Assembly (NCBI RefSeq): GCF_032452875.1
Contig: NC_083875.1
Span: 73,864,178 to 73,928,177 of the forward strand
Direction: 5' to 3'
DNA: 64,000 nt
Source: Bos javanicus
Lineage: Eukaryota; Chordata; Mammalia; Artiodactyla; Bovidae
Shown here: piece after piece, positions 1-11,567 of the stretch
Layout of the letters: every line of letters starts with the position of its first letter
How positions within the stretch are numbered: the first letter of the stretch is position 1
The notes under the pieces: generated by a model
Database searches by the model: none
The model's input: only the letters and a program-made list of their open reading frames with translations
What the model was told of the DNA's origin: nothing
Position numbers and translations under genes: made by a program

Positions 1-1151
1 TCCCAAGAGTTATAGAGGCAACAACCTGCTTTTATTTCTCTCCATTTTCTCCCACAAATAATTCAAAACCCATTTCTTATGTGAACTGGTCAAAATTCTT
101 AAACCCTAATTCCTGTCCCCATTTGAGATATCAAAAGCAGGGGATGAGGGGTGGACAGATTCATCCCACAGACAAAAGCTTGAAGTAACCCACAGCAAGC
201 TTTCCCTAAGCTTAAAACATTAGGCTGAGCAAAAGATCCCTGAACCCTCAGAGGTGGTGGTGGTTTTTCTTTTTTTTTCCCTGACTCCTAATAGATAATT
301 ATTCTTTCTTAACTTGGACTCTCTGGTTTGTTCTCCCACCAGATAATGGACTCACCTGTTGATCAGAGAGGCCGTAAGTCAAGTGGTTTTCATTACGTGC
401 TTGAAAAGTGTGGCTCAGTAGCCCCGCAGCCTTCCCATGGTGGGTGAGATCACAGAGCAGCTGGGGTGGCTCCTGCTCTCAGAGATTTTGAACTGAAGAA
501 ACCTGCAGGCAGCTGGCGCTGTATTAAATTTTTAGCATTTGGAGTTAATTTAAACTCTCGTTTCCCTCTTCCACGGTGTGAGAGAAACATTCACCATTTT
601 TTTACTTAAGGAAAATAGATGGTGGTGCCATGAAAAGGTTTTATATAAGAACTGGGGTTTAGGAAATCATACGGGTTTGTTGGATGGAGCCTGGCCCTGT
701 TCCAAGACATGAGCAGCCCTGCCCTTTGCTCTCATGTCGATCAGTCAAATAGACGAATGACCGCTGCCCAGCTGTGCAGACTAAGGGTCTCTGCCATCTA
801 TCCATGCGAACTGCCCCATTGTTTCTATGTGGTGGGTGCATCCAGCATGTTGCACTCATAGGCTCTAGGCTTCCCAGATTATCCAGCGATTCCAATGATG
901 TCAGTCCGCCCTCACACGCCTCACTTCCATTCTCCATGCTGATGGAGAAGATTGTAGTGTCTTCTGACCACCGTGCATTCCTGCTCTCTTTCTCAGAGGT
1001 CTACCAGACCTGCTCAGTATGTCCTGACAAAGCACCAACCCTTCCCCAGCTCCTCCAGGAACCCTCCAATGAGGGTCCTTCCAACAGGCCCAGGGTTGTG
1101 TACAGATTCCCATAACCAGACAGACATCAATTCAGCCAATTTGGGTCCGGA
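1..1151. other. Single-copy non-coding stretch
   Basis: No repeat family, exon-like frame or RNA gene is recognisable here. Composition is ordinary mixed sequence. The short open frames near 660-1115 on both strands overlap each other and show no domain or codon bias, so I treat them as chance. Confidence 0.5.
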
Positions 1152-1159
1152 CATGACTT

Positions 1160-1492
1160 CTTGCCTTTTTTTTTTTTTAATAATTTTATTTATTTTTTAC
1201 TTTGCTGGGTCTTTGTTGCTATGCAGGCTTTTCTCTGCTTGTGGTGAGCGGGGTTTTGCTATTCGGACTTCTCACTGCCATGGCTTCTCTTGTTGTGGAG
1301 TATGGGAGTATGGGCTCTGGGGCAAGTGGACTTCAGTAGTTGTGGTTCCCAAGCTCTAGAGCCCAGGCTCAGCAGATGTGGTGCACAGGCTTAGTTGCTC
1401 CGCAGCATGTGGGATCTTTCTGGCTGAGGGATCAAACCCCCATCTCCTGAGTTGGCAGGCAGATTCTTTACCACTGAGCCATCAGGGAAGCC
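1160..1492 (-). mobile_element. CHR-type tRNA-Glu SINE, long form
   Basis: On the minus strand the element starts with the tRNA-like head 'gggcttccctgatggctcag', runs through the 'gagcaactaagcctgtgc' body and ends in an A-rich tail, seen as the T-run from about 1166. The 8 bp direct repeat catgactt at 1152-1159 and 1493-1500 is its target-site duplication. The family is an older cetartiodactyl SINE mobilised by L1. Confidence 0.8.
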
Positions 1493-1676
1493 CATGACTT
1501 TTCTTTCACCTGAAATGTATGCCCCCATCCACAACTTTTGACCTCTTATCTCTTGAAGCAAGGGATGGCAAGACCTGTATATGTATCTCTTTTCTCTCAC
1601 TGGTAGAGCTATATAAGAAAATGATTGCTTTGGTGGGCCTCTTGTATTATTAAAAAGGGAATAACGTAGGGGTAGG

Positions 1677-1884
1677 GGCTTCCCTGGTGGCTCAGATGGT
1701 AAAGAATCCGCCTGTAGTGTGGGAGACCTGGGTTTGATCCCTGGGTTGGGAAGATCCCCTGGAGAAGAAAATGGCAACCAACTCCAGTATTCTTGCCTGG
1801 AGAATCCTATGGACAGAGGAGCCTGGCGGGCTACAATCCACGGGGTCGCAAAGAGTTGGACATGACTGAGCAGCTAAGCACTAT
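1677..1884 (+). mobile_element. Bov-tA SINE
   Basis: Full-length ruminant SINE: a tRNA-Glu-like head with A-box and B-box sequence ('gcttccctggtggctcag', 'ggtttgatccctgggttg') followed by the BovB-derived BovA body ending 'gacatgactgagcagctaa'. Near-identical flanks (gtaggggt at 1667 and gtaagggt at 1885) suggest the target duplication. Such copies carry an internal RNA polymerase III promoter but encode no protein. Confidence 0.9.
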
Positions 1885-2080
1885 GTAAGGGTGAACTTGA
1901 GACATCTGAGAGTCACCCAGAAAAATTCAGCAAATGACAGTAAGAATATTTATCCCAGTAATAAAGCTACAAGTGGGAAGGGATTCATTTTAAATGATTC
2001 TGGAGTTGGAGATCCAAGGAACCTGCCACCAACTCCAGAATGAGTAATGTACCAGTTGGTGCTGCCCATATGATGGGAAG

Positions 2081-2304
2081 GGCTTCCCAAGTGGCACTAG
2101 TGGTAAAGAACCCACTTGCCAATGCAGGAGATATAAGAGATGTGAGTTTGATCTCTGGGTTGGGAACCTCCCCTGGAGAAGGAAATGGCAACCCACTTCT
2201 GTATTCCTGCCTGGGAAATCCCATGGACAGAAGAGCCTGGAGAGCTACAGTCCACGGGCTTGCAAAAGAAATAGACATGACTTATTGACCAAACACACAC
2301 ACAT
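2081..2304 (+). mobile_element. Bov-tA SINE
   Basis: The order is head, B-box-like 'gtttgatctctgggttgg' and BovA body. The 3' end runs into a short CA tract (2293-2304). It is moderately diverged from the family pattern. Confidence 0.88.
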
Positions 2305-2306
2305 AT

Positions 2307-2385
2307 CCTTCCAGCACCTAGGATAGTGCCAGGCACATAGAATTTCCTCAACAGCATTGGTTGGGTGAATGAATCAATGAAAGAG
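2307..2385 (+). mobile_element. L2 LINE 3' end relic
   Basis: The sequence follows the usual L2 terminus: 'ccagcacctaggatagtgcc', 'ggcacatagaatt', then a 'gaatgaatcaatgaa' tail. This is an ancient mammalian element with no coding capacity left. Confidence 0.65.
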
Positions 2386-2769
2386 GGCATCTGTGTTTTC
2401 ACTATAACTTGGAGCAGAACCAGGCAGCCTGTCTATGAGAGTGAATTGGCAACAAAAGTCCTGATTGTTGTCAACTTCTACTATGTTTTAGGACTTGAAT
2501 GTGGGAAATGACAATGTGCCTGAGTCTTCCAAGAAAATGGCTTGATTTTTCTCTGGGTTTTCCAGCTGCCCGCTCTCCACCCACCATTCGGAGAAATAAA
2601 GAATGGGGTTCATTATGTCTTAACAGGCCTGTCAGCTTAAACTAGACATAAATTTCTTTACCTTTCCTTTACCAAGCTGTTAATCTGCGTGTTACCTAAT
2701 TGTTCCATTTCAAGGAGGGCGGAAGTGATTTTCTGCCTTCATGGTCCATGGATTTAGATATACTTTGGG

Positions 2770-2829
2770 GGCCCTTTTCTTTTTTTTCCTTCCTCTGCTC
2801 CTTCCTTCCTTTTCTTTCTTTCTTCTCTT
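2770..2829. repeat. Polypyrimidine tract
   Basis: A T/C-only stretch rich in CCTT and CTTT units. It explains the long lysine/glutamate-rich frame on the opposite strand, which is not a gene. Confidence 0.75.
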
Positions 2830-3191
2830 AATTCATTTAATGACCATTTTTGGAGCTCCAAAGAATGACTGGCATTGGGGAAAAATAAAAATATAAATAA
2901 AACATGCCGATTACCCTCAAGCAGCACATAGCCTCTTAGACAAATCATAATTGCAAGGCAATGTGATCAATGGCATTAGTAGAAGCTTGTAGAGAAGTAT
3001 GTTGGCACAGAAGCAAGAACCAATAAGTCCGCCAGGAAAAGTCCAAAAGTGCCTCACTGTGGGGGAGGCGGATGAATTGGGAGTTTGGGCTTAGCAGATG
3101 CAAACTATTACAACTAGGATGGATCAAAAACAAGATCCAACTGTATAGCACAGGGAACTATATTCAATATCCTGTGATAAATTGAAATGGA

Positions 3192-3347
3192 GGAACTTCC
3201 CCGGTGGTCCAGTGATTAAGAATTCACCTTCCAATGCAGAGGCCTCAGGTTGGAGCCCTGGTCAGGGAACCACAATCCCATGTGCCTCAGAGCAACTAAG
3301 CCCTAGTGCTAGCCACAACAAAAAACCCAGTGCAACCAAAAAAAAAA
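3192..3347 (+). mobile_element. CHR-type tRNA-Glu SINE
   Basis: Starts with 'gaacttccccggtggtccag', contains the B-box-like 'ggttggagccctggtcaggg' and ends in an A-run at 3338-3347. It interrupts the L1 3' end, so it is younger than that L1 insertion. Confidence 0.82.
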
Positions 3348-3371
3348 TTTGCGATGGAAAAGAATATGAAA

Positions 3372-3442
3372 CTATATACATATATGTATTCATATATGTA
3401 TATATACATATACATATATATATACATATATATGTGTGTATA

Positions 3443-3475
<33 letters not shown>
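3372..3475. repeat. AT/ACATAT microsatellite
   Basis: About 100 bp of TATACATA-type units ending in a pure (TA)n run, lying in the L1 3' UTR immediately 5' of a Bov-tA insertion. It is a likely length-polymorphic site. Confidence 0.9.
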
Positions 3476-3477
<2 letters not shown>

Positions 3478-3711
3478 AGCGGGGACCTCCCTTGTGGCTC
3501 AATGGTAAAGAATCCTCCTGCAATGCAAGAGATGCAGGTTCAGTTCTGGGGCTGGGAAAATTCCCTGGAGAAGGGCATGGCTACCCACTGCAGTATTCTT
3601 TTTTTTGTTGTTGTTCTTCACTCCAGTATCTTGCCTGGTGAATTCCATGGACAGAGGAACCTGGTGGCTACAGTCCCTGGGATTTCAAAGAGTCGAACAC
3701 AACTGAACAAC

Positions 3712-3712
<1 letters not shown>
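3476..3712 (+). mobile_element. Bov-tA SINE with internal insertion
   Basis: Recognisable head and body, but 'ccactgcagtattctt' is followed by a T/TTG tract and a second 'cactccagtatc' (about 3586-3631). This is an internal duplication or insertion not present in other copies here. Confidence 0.85.

Positions 3713-3713
<1 letters not shown>

Positions 3714-3744
<31 letters not shown>
3714..3744. repeat. (CA)n microsatellite
   Basis: About 15 CA dinucleotides directly at the 3' end of the preceding SINE, as is common where SINE tails seed repeats. Confidence 0.95.
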
Positions 3745-3745
<1 letters not shown>

Positions 3746-4133
3746 CTGAAACACTTTGCTGTATAGCAAAAACTAACAACATTATAATCAACTATATTTC
3801 AATAAAATAAATTTCTTTTAAAAAGTGCCTCAATGAAGAGGTGACAGGTATATCTTGAAAAATAAGCAGAAGTCACAGACTGGAGAGGAGTTAAGGCTTC
3901 CCAGGCAGAAGGGTGAACACATGGGAAGTCTCCAAGCAGTCTGTTCCACGTGGAACAGAAATCAGTGAGGTGTGCCTGATGGGTGGGGGGCATATGGAAG
4001 CATTAGGTGGGGTGCATGGCAGAAGCCTGCCTGTTATGAAGCTATTTCTCAGCCATGCCCTTTCATATCCAAGCTTTTGTCCACAGACAGGAGATAGTTA
4101 TAACATACTTAAGCAGAGGAGTGACATGTTTTA

Positions 4134-4251
4134 CTCCCACTCCAGTGTTCTTGCCTGGAGAATCCCAGGGACGGGGGAGCCTGGTGGGCTGCCGTCTATG
4201 GGGTCGCACAGAGTCAGACACGACTGAAGCGACTTAGCAGCAGCAGCAGCA
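4134..4251 (+). mobile_element. Bov-A2 SINE, 5'-truncated
   Basis: Contains the second BovA monomer of Bov-A2 ('gggacgggggagcctggtgg', 'ctgaagcgacttagcagcag') ending in an (AGC)n tail. A perfect 11 bp target duplication, gacatgtttta, lies at 4123-4133 and 4252-4262. Confidence 0.9.
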
Positions 4252-4262
4252 GACATGTTTTA

Positions 4263-5431
4263 AAAGATCACTTTGGCAGCCGTGTTGAGGATAGATTAGA
4301 CAAAGGAGGAGAGACAAGGGTCTGTGGCAGTTTTTCGGGAGAGGGAGGTGGATTTTATAGATACTTAGCAGGAGGGAGTGACGCTTTAATAATAATTGAG
4401 GAAGGCATGGATCAGGGAGGTGGGACTGAGTTCTGCCTTGAGCATGAGTTCATTAGTCATCTAAGAGAAGAGGCCCAGGAGGGAGGTAAAGCTGGGTTTC
4501 TGCAGCTCCAGAGAAGGGAGAAAAGTCTGATGATATGGATCCAGGAGGCATCTGGGAACAGGTGGTCTTTAAAGCCAAGAATGGACAGGTCCCTATTGTA
4601 AGGGTTAAATTACATAGAGGATGTCCACTGGGTATCAGATAAATTTCATTTACTTAGATCAGGGGTCCATGTACTTCTCAGAGATGTTTTAAGAGGTCTG
4701 GGAACCCTTGTAATTTTAAATGTAACTTTGTTGAAACATAGCTTTTTATTGGGACAAAACTATAGCTTATATGAAATTCTCAAAGGGGTCTGAGCCCAAA
4801 AAAGAATTAAAACTCTTATGTTTCAATAAATATTTTATATACCCACGATAGTTAGAACTTGAATTGAATGAAAGAGAGGTTTGGTTCAGGCTGGAAAATG
4901 TGTGATATAATGATTTTGTTATTTTATGGTTTTTGGAAAAGGAACCTAGGTTCTACCAGTGTTTGGAGAAGAGTGGGAAGAGGAGAGAGGAGAGAGAGTT
5001 TGCTTGGATCCATGATTTGGTTAGAAATATTTTGTATTTTTATTCTGCTCAGATCAAAATTTCCACCCAAAAAAAAAAAAATACTTCAGATTAAATCTAT
5101 GTTTGATTCTATACCAAAGGTAGAGAATTGAAGTTATTTGTCCATATGTTTTAAAATTATTATATTTGTCATTCTGAATTATACATATAAGTATAAATTT
5201 ATAATACATAGATTATATTTATATATATTTATAAAATTCAGACTATATATATATATGTATATATTCTAGGAATTCCTAAGCTACCATTCCTTCAGCTCAT
5301 TCTCATAACTACCTACTATCTCTGGTTTTGTTTCATATACTAAACTTGATCCAAGTTTCTTACTTGACCTTCAGAGCACATAAGCAAGCCTTTCTCCACT
5401 TTAAAGATCTTTCATAGAAGGCTATATTCAT
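4263..5431. other. Mostly single-copy, AT-rich
   Basis: No gene is visible. Around 4659-4800 'aggggtccatg' and 'caaaggggtctgagcccaaa' resemble the ends of a small ancient DNA transposon, but I cannot name a family. 5155-5270 is a (TA)-rich tract. 4975-5000 is GA-rich. Confidence 0.4.
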
Positions 5432-5443
5432 AAGAGAATCTGA

Positions 5444-5647
5444 AGTGAAGTGAAGTGAAGTGAAAGTCGCTCAGTCGTGTCCGACTCTTTGTGACCCCAA
5501 GGACTATAGTCCATGGAATTCTCCAGACCAGAATACTGGAGTGGGTAGCCTTTCCCTTCTCCAGGGGATCTTCCCAACCCAGGGACTGAATCCAGGTCTT
5601 CTGCATTGCAAGCAGATTCTTTACCAGCTGAGCCACAAGGGAAGCCC
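5444..5647 (-). mobile_element. Bov-tA SINE
   Basis: Minus-strand copy whose tail appears as (GTGAA)n at 5444-5465. It is flanked by a perfect 12 bp target duplication, aagagaatctga, at 5432-5443 and 5648-5659. It sits at the 5' boundary of the old L1 that follows. Confidence 0.92.
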
Positions 5648-5790
5648 AAGAGAATCTGAGTACAGTATAAAACTTTCCAATTTGGTGAATCAAAGGATAC
5701 TGTCAAGAATGTGAAAAGCCAGTGATAAAATGAGAAAAATATTTGCAAATCATCTATCTGAGGGCCTAGTATTCTGAATATATAAAGAAC

Positions 5791-6010
5791 ACTTGCTAAG
5801 TTGCCTCAGTCATGTCTGACTCTATTTGACCCTACGGACTGCAGCCTGCCAAGCTCCGGGTCCATGAGATTCTCCAGGCAAGAACACAGGAGTGGGTTGC
5901 CATGCCCTCCTCAGGGGATCTTCCCCACCCAGGGATTGAACTTGTGTTTCTTACATCTCCTGTACTGGCAGGGGGATTCTTTACCAGTAGCACCACCTTG
6001 GAAGCCCATC
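5791..6010 (-). mobile_element. Bov-tA SINE inside L1
   Basis: Minus-strand copy flanked by the short direct repeat aagaac at 5785-5790 and 6011-6016. The L1 sequence resumes exactly after it ('aagaactcctaaaactcaac'). Confidence 0.88.
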
Positions 6011-6056
6011 AAGAACTCCTAAAACTCAACAATAAAAAGGTAACCTAATTTGAAAA

Positions 6057-6253
6057 TGGGCAATAGCTCAGTTGGTAAAAAATCTGCCTGCAATGCAGAA
6101 GACTCTGGTTCGATCCCTGGGTTGGGAAGATCCCCTGGAGAAGGGAAAGGCTACCCACTCCAGTATTCTGGCCTGGAGAATTCTATGGACTGTATAGTCC
6201 ATGGGGTCACAAAGAGTCAGACACGACTGAGTGACTTTTACTTCACTTCACTT
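6057..6253 (+). mobile_element. Bov-tA SINE inside L1
   Basis: The copy lacks the first bases of the head, beginning near 'agctcagttggtaaaaaatc'. It ends in a (CTTCA)n-like tail at 6240-6253. The L1 continues with 'aaaggatttgaattagac'. Confidence 0.88.
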
Positions 6254-6275
6254 AAAGGATTTGAATTAGACATTT

Positions 6276-6477
6276 GGGCTTCCCTGGTGGCTCAGATGGT
6301 AAAGAATCTGCCTGCAATGCAGGAGACCGAGGTTCAATCCCTGGGGTGGGAAATCTCCTGGAGAAAGAAATGGCAACCCATCCCAGTATTCTTGCCTGTA
6401 GAATTCCACGGACAAAGGAGCCTGGCAGGCTACAGTCCCTGGGGTCACAAAGAGTCGACCACGACTGAACGACTAAC
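6276..6477 (+). mobile_element. Bov-tA SINE inside L1
   Basis: Full-length copy with the 6 bp direct repeat acattt at 6270-6275 and 6478-6483. It lies only 22 bp downstream of the previous SINE in the same orientation. Confidence 0.88.
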
Positions 6478-6581
6478 ACATTTACAAAGGAAGTGAAATC
6501 ACTCAGTTTTAGGCTTCTCATTAAAGAAGATATGCAAATAGCCAAAAAGTACATGAAAAGACGCTCAAATCATTAGTCATT

Positions 6582-6858
6582 GCTGCTGCTGCTGCTAAGT
6601 TGCTTCAGTCGTGTCCAGCTCTGTGCGACCCCATAGACGGCAGCCCACCAGGCTGCCCCGTCCCTGGGATTCTCCAGGCAAGAACACTGGAGTGGGTTGC
6701 CATTTTCCTTCTCCAATGCATGAAAGTGAAAAGTGAAAGTGAAGCCGCTCAGTCGTGTCCGACTCTTAGCAACCCCATGGACTATAGCCCACCAGGCTCC
6801 TCCATCCATGGGATTTTCCAGGCAAGAGTACTGGAGTGGGGTGCCATTGCCTTCTCTG
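6582..6858 (-). mobile_element. Bov-A2 SINE inside L1
   Basis: Dimeric Bov-A2 on the minus strand: (TGC)n tail, first monomer, the 'gaaagtgaaaagtgaaagtg' linker, second monomer. A perfect 11 bp target duplication, cattagtcatt, lies at 6571-6581 and 6859-6869. Joining the flanks restores L1 sequence. Confidence 0.93.
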
Positions 6859-7605
6859 CATTAGTCATTAGGGAAAGCAAATCAAAACCATAATAAGATA
6901 CCACTTCACACTTATAGGATGGTCAGGATTTTTTCTTTTTAAACAGAAAACAAGTAGTGGCAACTATATCAAGAAATTGAGACCTTTATATATTACTGGT
7001 GGGAACATAAAATGGTGCAGCCACTGTGGAAAGCAGCTGGTCAGTTCCTCAAAAACTTAAACTGTTGTTATCATATGACCCAGAAATTCTACTCTTCGGT
7101 ATATACTCAAGATATCAAAACCATGTCCACAAAAAAAAACACTTATACATGAATGTTCACAACAGCGTTATTTGTAAAAGCCAAGAAACAGAAACAACCC
7201 AAGTGTCCATCAACTGATGTACAGATTTTTAAAATGTGGTATATTTTACAATAGACTATTATTCAGCCATACAAAAGGAATGAAATATACATGCTGCAAC
7301 ATGGATGGACCTTGAAAGCATCATGCTAAGTGAAAGAAACCAGAGACTACAGGCCACATATTGTATGATTCTCTTTATAGGAAACGTCCAGAACAGACAA
7401 ATCTGTAGAGACAGAAAGCAGATGTGTGGTTGTCAGTGGGCGGAGAGAAAAAGGAATTGAGAAGTATGGGGTTTCCTCCTGTGATGACGGAAATGTTCAG
7501 GAATGATATGGTGGTGATGGTTACACAACATTGTGAATATACCAAAACCTACTGTCTTGCACATTGTGAGTATGTTATATGAGTTATATCTCAGTAAAAA
7601 AATGC

Positions 7606-10600
7606 AAAAGACTTTTTTCCTGTTGACTTTACCTGTACCCTGGAAATGAGACAATCATAGAATCCACAAGCTTATAAAAAACTTTTTCATTGTCTTTGCA
7701 AAAGTCAAGTACATTCTCATAGGATAAGAACTTCTCATATTTTGAGATGAACAATATCTATTCTAACCCTGTTAAAAATTCAGGCTCATTGACTGTATTT
7801 GTACCTAAATTACCAAGAAAGTTTTTGTGTCCAAATAATGACTCAAAAATCCACTTTAAAAATTTTTTTTTAATTCAGGCTCATTATAAACTTCATTTAG
7901 AGAAGTTTTCGAGAAGTAAAGGAAATATTAGGTGCATTTGTTTAGTGAGTATATTTCTAAAATCAGGGATAAATAAAGGTAAAATAATAAAATGACAATG
8001 CATTCTATTAAAAGCTTCTTAGAAGTGTCTTCTCAAATTTAAAGCTCTTTGGAAGGGATGATAGAGAATAAGGGTGGATACAAATCTAAGCTGCCAGCTT
8101 CTTTCCCTGCCTCTCCTTCTTCTGGACATGAAAGCTAAGCTTAGATCATCTGGGCACTTTGGAATTCCACTGTTTTTTTGGACAGAAATTATTTATGTTT
8201 CCATTTGGAAACTGAGTGCCATAAGCTTCCACTATGCACAATGTTCCTGCTTGACCCCCAGGAAAATCCTCTTGTTTCTATTTGTCTTCATATCATACAG
8301 CAAGGAAAAGAGTCGATAGGATGAAGAAACAAGGTTTAACTTTTTAGGAGAGGCTGGTATTAGTGTTAAACAAGGAATCAGAAAACATCCTGGTCACCAG
8401 AAGATTGTTCGATACTCACGATTCAGTGAAAAAAAAAATTAGAGGAACTTTTGGTTTTCAAGGTTGTGCTCAGTGGCCTTGCCCGTACCCATCTCCCCTG
8501 TTAACTCTTTAATAACGCCACAGCTAAATCACAGAAGTGCTCCGAATGCCAGACAGGAGCAGCCGCATCCTTTGTAGGGTCCAGTGTAATAAGAATATGG
8601 GCCCCTTGTTCAGAAATTATCAAGACTCTCCATAAAGGCAATAGCAAGCATAAGCCTAACAGATGCACATGCTGTGAACTCAGGGTCCAGTGCAAGGAGT
8701 TTGATCAGACGCTGGCTCCGAGCTCTACCATCTCCTTCCTGGGGTAACAGTTGAGTTATTTAAACTCCCAGAATCTTGCTTTCCCCACCTGAAACGTGAG
8801 GCTAAGCGTCCCCATCTCCCACGTTGCTGCCAGGATTTTAAAGTCTCAAGCTAGAATACTATTGTTTAACACGTTTCCCATTTTTCTATGGGGAATGGGG
8901 TGGGAGGTATTTCGACTGGCCACGAACGGCAGGAAAGCCATTTGGTGGATGAAATGTGGGTCCATCAAAGATGAAGGAAGGGGGCCAAGCGGGCTGCCCT
9001 GCCTCACATCTCCAACCTGACACACTTTGCCTCGCTCTGTGTTTTTATTAGCTTGTATCCCCGGTACATCAGTGGCAGGGGTGATGAAACTGGTGGCAGA
9101 TTTAACTGCCAGGCAGCTGGGTTACTGTCCCGTGGGTCTTGTTGTCATGCTGAGATCTTAAAGTGACCACGGCTGCTTAGGCGGCTGCTCTCCCAGACAC
9201 TCCGAGAGAGACCACTGAATAGTTAATCGGTGGCAAAGGAAAGGAAGAGGCTGTTGCTTGCAGAAAGCACAGAGAAGCTGCTTTGAAAAATCCCAAGGTG
9301 GCTGAATATCAAGATCATGGTTCCTGCTGTGGGCAGCTGTGTGTGCACAGGGCAGCCTCAGGGCTTAAAATCAAATCTCCAGCCTGGGTTGGTGCCCTTC
9401 CCCTGGGGCTCTGGCAGTGGACACAGAAGTCCTAAACATTACAAAATGAAAAAACCTTCAGTACTATCTGAAGAGGGTGATCATTTAGAGTAATCTTTTT
9501 TTATTGTTAGCAGCATCTGTGAATAATATTTTCTAGGGGGGAATAAAAAAAAAAAGGAAAAGGAAAAAAGAGAGAGCTAAGGAGAGAAGAAATAGGATGA
9601 CTTATTTACCAGGCAAGAACTGCAGGTCCCTTACCTGAAACCTTCTCATGTCCCTTGGGTTTCCTGCTGTTTTCAAACAATTCTGATTGCACTTGAGGAA
9701 AAATTTTAAAAAGAATCTGTGAAGAGAAAGCAATGTGTTACCTTTTTAAGTAAACATTTTTTAAGAGAGACTATATCTGCATTATATTAGATTTGATTGG
9801 AAAGTGATTGGATTTCAGGTCTGGGGAATTTCAGCCAGCCCTGCCTGGGAAGGAATGCTAGCTGACCGTCTGCAGTTTGCAAATTTGGATGTTTTGGGTC
9901 CCAAGTCAGCTCCGTCACTGTTGAGAGTTGTGGAGTGGTTCACAAACTGGGTTCTGGTTTGTACACTGGCCCCGAGTGGCTAGGGTGTGCTCTCTCTCAA
10001 ATAAAAAAAGAGAGAGAGAAGAAGAAGAAAGGCTTCACAAACAGGAGTAACTCCTGCTGTACAAAAATATCTCTCTCCAGAGGGTTAAAAATGACATGAC
10101 TTAGCTCAGAATCCCAGGGTTCCTCACATATGTCGCTTTCTGCTGGCCACACACATTTGCACATGCACACACCTCACACGTAAACCCTCGTACACAAAGG
10201 GGGTCTGATATTTTCAACCGATAGATATGAAATCAGAAAACCATGTTACTCTCCTAAGACAGTCTGTGCAGGTATATGCTGGGGTTTTTATGACTATTAA
10301 CAAGTGTGAATGTCCTTTCAGACCTTCAATAGATTATCCAGAAAAATACAAAGGTGCAGAATACCCGTCTGAGGTTACCATTCGTAAGACATATTTTTAA
10401 GCCAGTAATATTCTAGATAACCCTTCTGTGCACTTTTAGAATTGGGCTTCTTTGATCAGATGAGGACAGAAACCAAGAAAAATGGCAGAAGTTGGTCTTT
10501 TCAGCCATTTACCTGTTTAATGTTTGGAATTTTGTTTTGAAATACATAAGTTTTTCATTTATTTCACTTGCAGAGTCCTTTTCCTTAAAAAAAAAAAAAA

Positions 10601-11560
10601 ATTCAGCTTTTGCAGTGTTAAAGTCCCAGGTGAGCAAGGCCTATTTCCCTTTCTGTTACTATGACAACGAAATTTTACCGCAGTCCCAAAGTCCCTTCAG
10701 AACTCTCACATCCATGCCTTGAATTAGAACTTTAAAGGAAAAGATATACATTTTCCCCAGGATTTACCAACAAAAATAAGTAGAAATCAACAATGCTTCC
10801 AAAAATTATATTTTTTAAAGCAACGGTTGGTGAGATGCTCCCATGGTGCCCTTCTGTTTATTTTTATTTTTTTCACAATCGCACAAAAGAATTAGAGAGT
10901 GCTCCAATTAATTGTATTTACCACTTTAAAAAAAAAAGAAAACACTGATGGGAGGATAAACAGTAAATGATGAAAGAGGAGAGAAGAGGAATTGCACTCT
11001 TTAGAGCATTTTCTCTAGATTTACTAAAAATATTTGACCAAGTGCTCCTGACCCCTATGTATGAATAAGGTTGGGTGTGAATTTGGAAAGAATAGCTAAA
11101 TATTATTTTCAAATTTTATAGCATCTGCTTTTCATTTCTCTTTTTGAATCTTTTCTGGGGTGGGAGGTTAGGCATCACTTCCTGGGCCATGGAGGTGTCC
11201 AGGGCTGTTATCTGAGGTACCAGGCAGAGAATGACAAGGCAGAAGAGATGCCCCTTGATGCTTTCTGTAGTGTTCAAGCTCGCAACCTGCCTCTGCTTTC
11301 AAAAGTGCAATGGGGTGTTTGTCTAGAGCAGCTGGAGCATGTTAGAAAAGAAAGCGGTCTTGTATTTAACAACAGGTTAATCAGAATTCAAACATTTTCT
11401 TTTTTAAAGGGGAGTATATTTTCACTTGTGTCTTCCTAGAAGGGTCACCAACAGCCACTTAAAATGCTGTCACAAAAGACTTAAAATCAGCCATTTTCTC
11501 ACTTGAGTCTCTTTCCAACCAACAACCCCTGACCTCACATGGAATTTGCTCTCCAACACC
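7606..11560. other. Long single-copy stretch
   Basis: Nearly 4 kb without any young SINE, which is unusual in this window. No exon is recognisable. The sub-block at about 9040-9560 (GC-balanced, ending in 'cagcatctgtgaataatatt') looks slow-evolving by composition. Purine-rich tracts lie at 9548-9596 and 9999-10033. Everything else is plain non-coding sequence. Confidence 0.45.
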
Positions 11561-11567
11561 CACTCAC

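Larger units (their letters stand above)
3057..3820 (+). mobile_element. 5'-truncated L1 3' end with nested inserts
   Basis: L1 3' UTR sequence of the ruminant type is visible in three pieces: 3057-3191 ('tatagcacagggaactatat'), 3348-3372 ('gatggaaaagaatatgaaac') and 3745-3820 ('tttcaataaaataaat' end). A 12 bp target duplication, aaaagtgcctca, flanks the whole block at 3045-3056 and 3821-3832. A CHR SINE, an AT microsatellite and a Bov-tA with a CA tail landed or grew inside it afterwards. It carries no ORF1 or ORF2 sequence. Confidence 0.82.
5660..7605 (+). mobile_element. Old L1 (ORF2 3' end and 3' UTR) split by SINEs
   Basis: Continuous L1 ORF2/3' UTR sequence can be followed across five pieces: 5660-5790 ('aaatatttgcaaatcatcta'), 6011-6056, 6254-6275, 6478-6581 and 6859-7605. 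The last piece includes 'tatgacccagaaattctact', 'tattattcagccatacaaaa' and the terminal 'tatatctcagtaaaaaa'. It resembles the L1MA/L1MB group. All frames are broken by stops and by four SINE insertions. What is left would have been the C-terminal end of the ORF2 protein. Confidence 0.85.

Noticed and set aside
1677..1760. tRNA gene
   Set aside because: The tRNA-Glu-like box A/B sequence belongs to the Bov-tA head. The cloverleaf cannot be completed. The same holds for every other SINE head.
4236..4251. Independent (AGC)n trinucleotide repeat
   Set aside because: It is the normal 3' tail of Bov-A2. The same tail occurs at 23053-23064 and 48863-48874.
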